Assembly (NCBI GenBank): GCA_942491465.1
Contig: CALOBA010000045.1
Location: 62,001-126,000, forward strand
DNA: 64,000 nucleotides
Origin: CALOBA01 sp942491465
Lineage (GTDB): Bacteria; Pseudomonadota; Gammaproteobacteria; Chromatiales; Chromatiaceae
Direction of reading: 5' to 3'
Shown here piece after piece: positions 62,533 to 64,000 of this stretch. Under the pieces are notes generated by a model. That model was not told the DNA's origin. It did no database searches and saw only the letters and a program-made list of their open reading frames with translations. The translations under genes and the position numbers were made by a program. Within the stretch, counting starts at the first letter, position 1; the number at the start of each line of letters is the position of its first letter.

Positions 62533-62605
62533 GCGGGTCCCGTTCGGGTCGGACCACGCTACGGCGGGTCCCGTTCGCGGGTCCCGTTCGGGTCGGACCA
62601 CGCTA
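62533..62605. repeat. Short tandem-like repeat
   Basis: The 29-bp unit starting GCGGGTCCCGTTCGGGTCGG occurs at 62533-62561 and 62577-62605, with partial copies of GGGTCCCGTTCG before and between. 62331-62532 and 62606-62819 show no gene; the latter contains runs of GGGGACAATAG. Confidence 0.6.
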
Positions 62606-62819
62606 ACATCCTGATGTAAGAGATTATGCGCCCGACAATCCGGCTGTTTTCCGGCTTAGAGTGCCCATTTTCGGGCCAAATAGGACACTCTAAGACTGGA
62701 AAATGAAATAGAAGCACGGCAGCAGCACGGGGCCAAGTCTTGGGGTCGGATCGGGGGTCTTGTATTTTGGGGACAATAGGGGGGCAATAGGGGACAGGGA
62801 CAATAGGGGACAGTGCGGC

Positions 62820-63345
62820 CTGGCAAGGTCGCATGTTCTAGCGGGTGAGAATCCCGCCTGGGTAGTCGTGCGCCGCGAGCCCAGTATCGAGCCTTGCGGT
62901 GTAGCTGGTAACAGATGCATCGATGCGTAGGCTTGATAAGCAGGCGAGGTGCAAAGGTAACGGTTGGAGCCGACCTTGAAGGTGTTGAGCCCCGAAAATT
63001 CTGTGGGTGAGTGCCGACGGCTTTGGCGCGGTCAGCATTGCCGGTGGCGGCCTGAGATAATGCGCAAGTGATACACGGCCCTACACCGAGAGGATTCTGC
63101 CCGTGTCAACGAAGCTCGCGCGTTTCACACAGTCGGCGTGCCCCGCCTTGGGGCGGTGCGCGGCGGCGGCTGTCGTCTGTGCGGAGTCGATGGGGCGCCG
63201 GATCGCTCCCCTGTTCCACTGTGAATGCCTCGGGCTGGGAGCCGGATGGTGTAACACACCAAGTCCTACTGCTCCGAGCCGGGAACGAGCCGATGCAGGG
63301 TGGAGATATTGCGGCACCGCCGGGAAACCAGGCGGACACCTGATA
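62820..63345 (+). ncRNA. Probable ORF-less group II intron
   Basis: Structured, non-coding. The left part resembles domain I of bacterial group II introns (CTGGTAACAGATGCATCGAT, GCGTAGGCTTGATAAGCAGG, CGAGGTGCAAAGGTAACGG, then GCGGTCAGCATTGCC and GGCCTGAGATAATGCGCAAG). The right part has a domain V-like GAGCCGGATGGTGTAACAC, though its 3' arm is imperfect. The maturase is absent; the sequence jumps from the domain III-like part to the 3' region. Recognised from memory of intron sequences, not by a model search. Confidence 0.45.
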
Positions 63346-63389
63346 AGGCAAACTTCTGTCTGACCGTCGGCAAAAACCCGGCTTACTTC

Positions 63390-63511
63390 CAATGCCATTA
63401 AGTTAGCGAGCGATGGGGGCGCTTTGTGGGAGCGGCTTCAAGCCGCGACTCGGCTCGCGCGGCGACCGTCGCGGCTGGAAGCCGCTCCCACGGCTTGACT
63501 TAACGGCATTG
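63390..63511. repeat. MITE-like element, family 2, copy 2
   Basis: Nearly identical to 35440-35560 (ends CAATGCCATTAAGTTA and TTAACGGCATTG; core TGTGGGAGCGGCTTC). It ends 9 bp beyond the stop of a RAYT fragment. Confidence 0.87.
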
Positions 63512-63519
63512 GAGCCCTT

Positions 63520-63725
63520 TCAAGTCCGTCGTCCGACCATGGCGGCCACCTGCCGTTCGGACCTTGGGCTGCCGAGCACGAACCCGCCGTTGGTGCAATC
63601 GCGCAGGCGCCGCAGCAGCTCTGCACTGAGCGCGTCGTCGAACAACCGACGATACGCGGCGAGACGCGTCTTGTCGGAGCCCGCCAGCTCTCGGTAGAGT
63701 GCGTGTGGCGTCAGCACAGGATCCG
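63520..63725 (-). pseudogene. C-terminal fragment of a second RAYT type
   Basis: Codes HALYRELAGSDKTRLAAYRR, LFDDALSAELLRRLRDCTNG and GFVLGSPRSERQVAAMVGRR before the stop at 63520. This is the typical tail of the larger RAYT subgroup (NGGF.LG....). No N-terminal part is present. Distinct from elements 1 to 3. Confidence 0.7.
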
Positions 63726-63761
63726 TTTCGTCCTTTGGCCTGCTTAGCCGACCCGACCCCG

Positions 63762-63862
63762 TTAGCCTTTTCCCCGACGGAAGCGACCGCCCACGAAGAG
63801 CATGGCAGCGGCACCGAACAGCGTGAAGGTCGCCGGTTCCGGGATCGCTTTCGGGATCCACG
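63762..63862 (-). pseudogene. PEP-CTERM sorting tail of a lost exported protein
   Basis: Ends IPEPATFTLFGAAAMLFVGG followed by RFRRGKG and a stop: a PEP motif, a hydrophobic helix and a basic tail. Such tails are processed by exosortase in species that make exopolysaccharide-linked surfaces. The body of the protein has been replaced by RAYT element 3, so the fragment is non-functional. Confidence 0.75.
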
Positions 63863-64000
63863 CCAGCACATCTCCGGCGCCAAGACGATGGCTTGGTTAC
63901 CGTTCGCCCCCTGCTAGATCGTGTCGATAGTTTCGCGGACTTCTTGGAGGTACCAGCGGATGCTGAACGGGTTGCCGCCCTCACGAATGGTCAAACGATC
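63856..64000 (+). pseudogene. RAYT element 3, 5'-truncated, runs off the window
   Basis: From 63856 the sequence equals the C-terminal part of elements 1 and 2 (STPAHLRRQDDGLVTVRPLL, then ADFLEVPADAERVAALTNGQ). Its left end is fused to the PEP-CTERM remnant with no terminal repeat, so it arose by a deletion or partial insertion. Confidence 0.85.

Noticed and set aside
62297..62557. Minus-strand frame in the tandem-repeat stretch
   Set aside because: Made of repeat-derived Arg/Thr/Gly/Pro residues with no start context.

Overview
The window is high-GC DNA from a gammaproteobacterium, most likely a purple sulfur bacterium of the Chromatiaceae. Three things point there: a complete form II RuBisCO (cbbM, 21522-22919), next to a BciA-type divinyl (proto)chlorophyllide 8-vinyl reductase for bacteriochlorophyll synthesis (20198-21301), and remnants of an SbtA/SbtB bicarbonate-uptake module beside a NhaD sodium/proton antiporter (33900-37790). 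The housekeeping genes (yicC, gmk, rph, rdgB, proC, yggT, xerD, yajQ, dsbC, hisA, nth, maf) are typically gammaproteobacterial. No rRNA, tRNA or CRISPR array was recognised.

Layout. 1-6644: the edge of a VapBC pair, pyruvate phosphate dikinase with a clear terminator, a tandem CDGSH iron-sulfur protein, and a response regulator with degenerate GGDEF and EAL domains. 6808-15477: a leftward housekeeping block (kinase, rph, rdgB, proC, yggT, yggU, a dynamin-like GTPase with an eroded P-loop, nth), with yicC-gmk leaving divergently. 15602-20000: small conserved genes, a repeat-rich gap, and a P-loop/TPR protein with near-identical 42-residue repeats and a one-base frameshift near its start. 20198-23784: bciA and cbbM, convergent on one shared terminator, then a ParDE pair. 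23912-33675: small membrane and envelope proteins, a Nudix-mazG operon, a TSUP permease and a FIST protein. 33900-37790: the sbtB-sbtA remnants, psiE and nhaD. 37881-47614: a multi-spanning membrane protein, a 1379-residue exported membrane protein, and an AAA ATPase with a metallopeptidase-like/VWA partner. 47670-54508: a probable decayed small gene, an HtrA pseudogene without its protease domain, maf, ycgN, ogt, xerD, yajQ, dsbC, a PP2C phosphatase and hisA.

Just after hisA the character changes. 54509-64000 is a patchwork of mobile and decayed DNA: three copies of a REP-associated transposase (RAYT) element, one broken by a degraded ISAzo13-like element; a second VapBC; two probable group II intron remnants; an intact IS110-family transposase; an integron-type cassette segment with two attC sites around a phospholipase-A2-like gene; a PEP-CTERM protein tail; and a C-terminal piece of another RAYT.

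Several short repeat families are scattered through the otherwise ordinary part: five copies of a ~106-bp palindromic MITE-like element, two copies of a ~121-bp element built on a REP hairpin, three hexanucleotide microsatellite loci (two with identical flanking arms), and a REP family with compensatory base changes. Two stretches (34026-34216 and 60214-60243) are unnaturally G-rich and sit exactly where genes break. Sequencing or assembly error should be excluded there before any gene loss is accepted.
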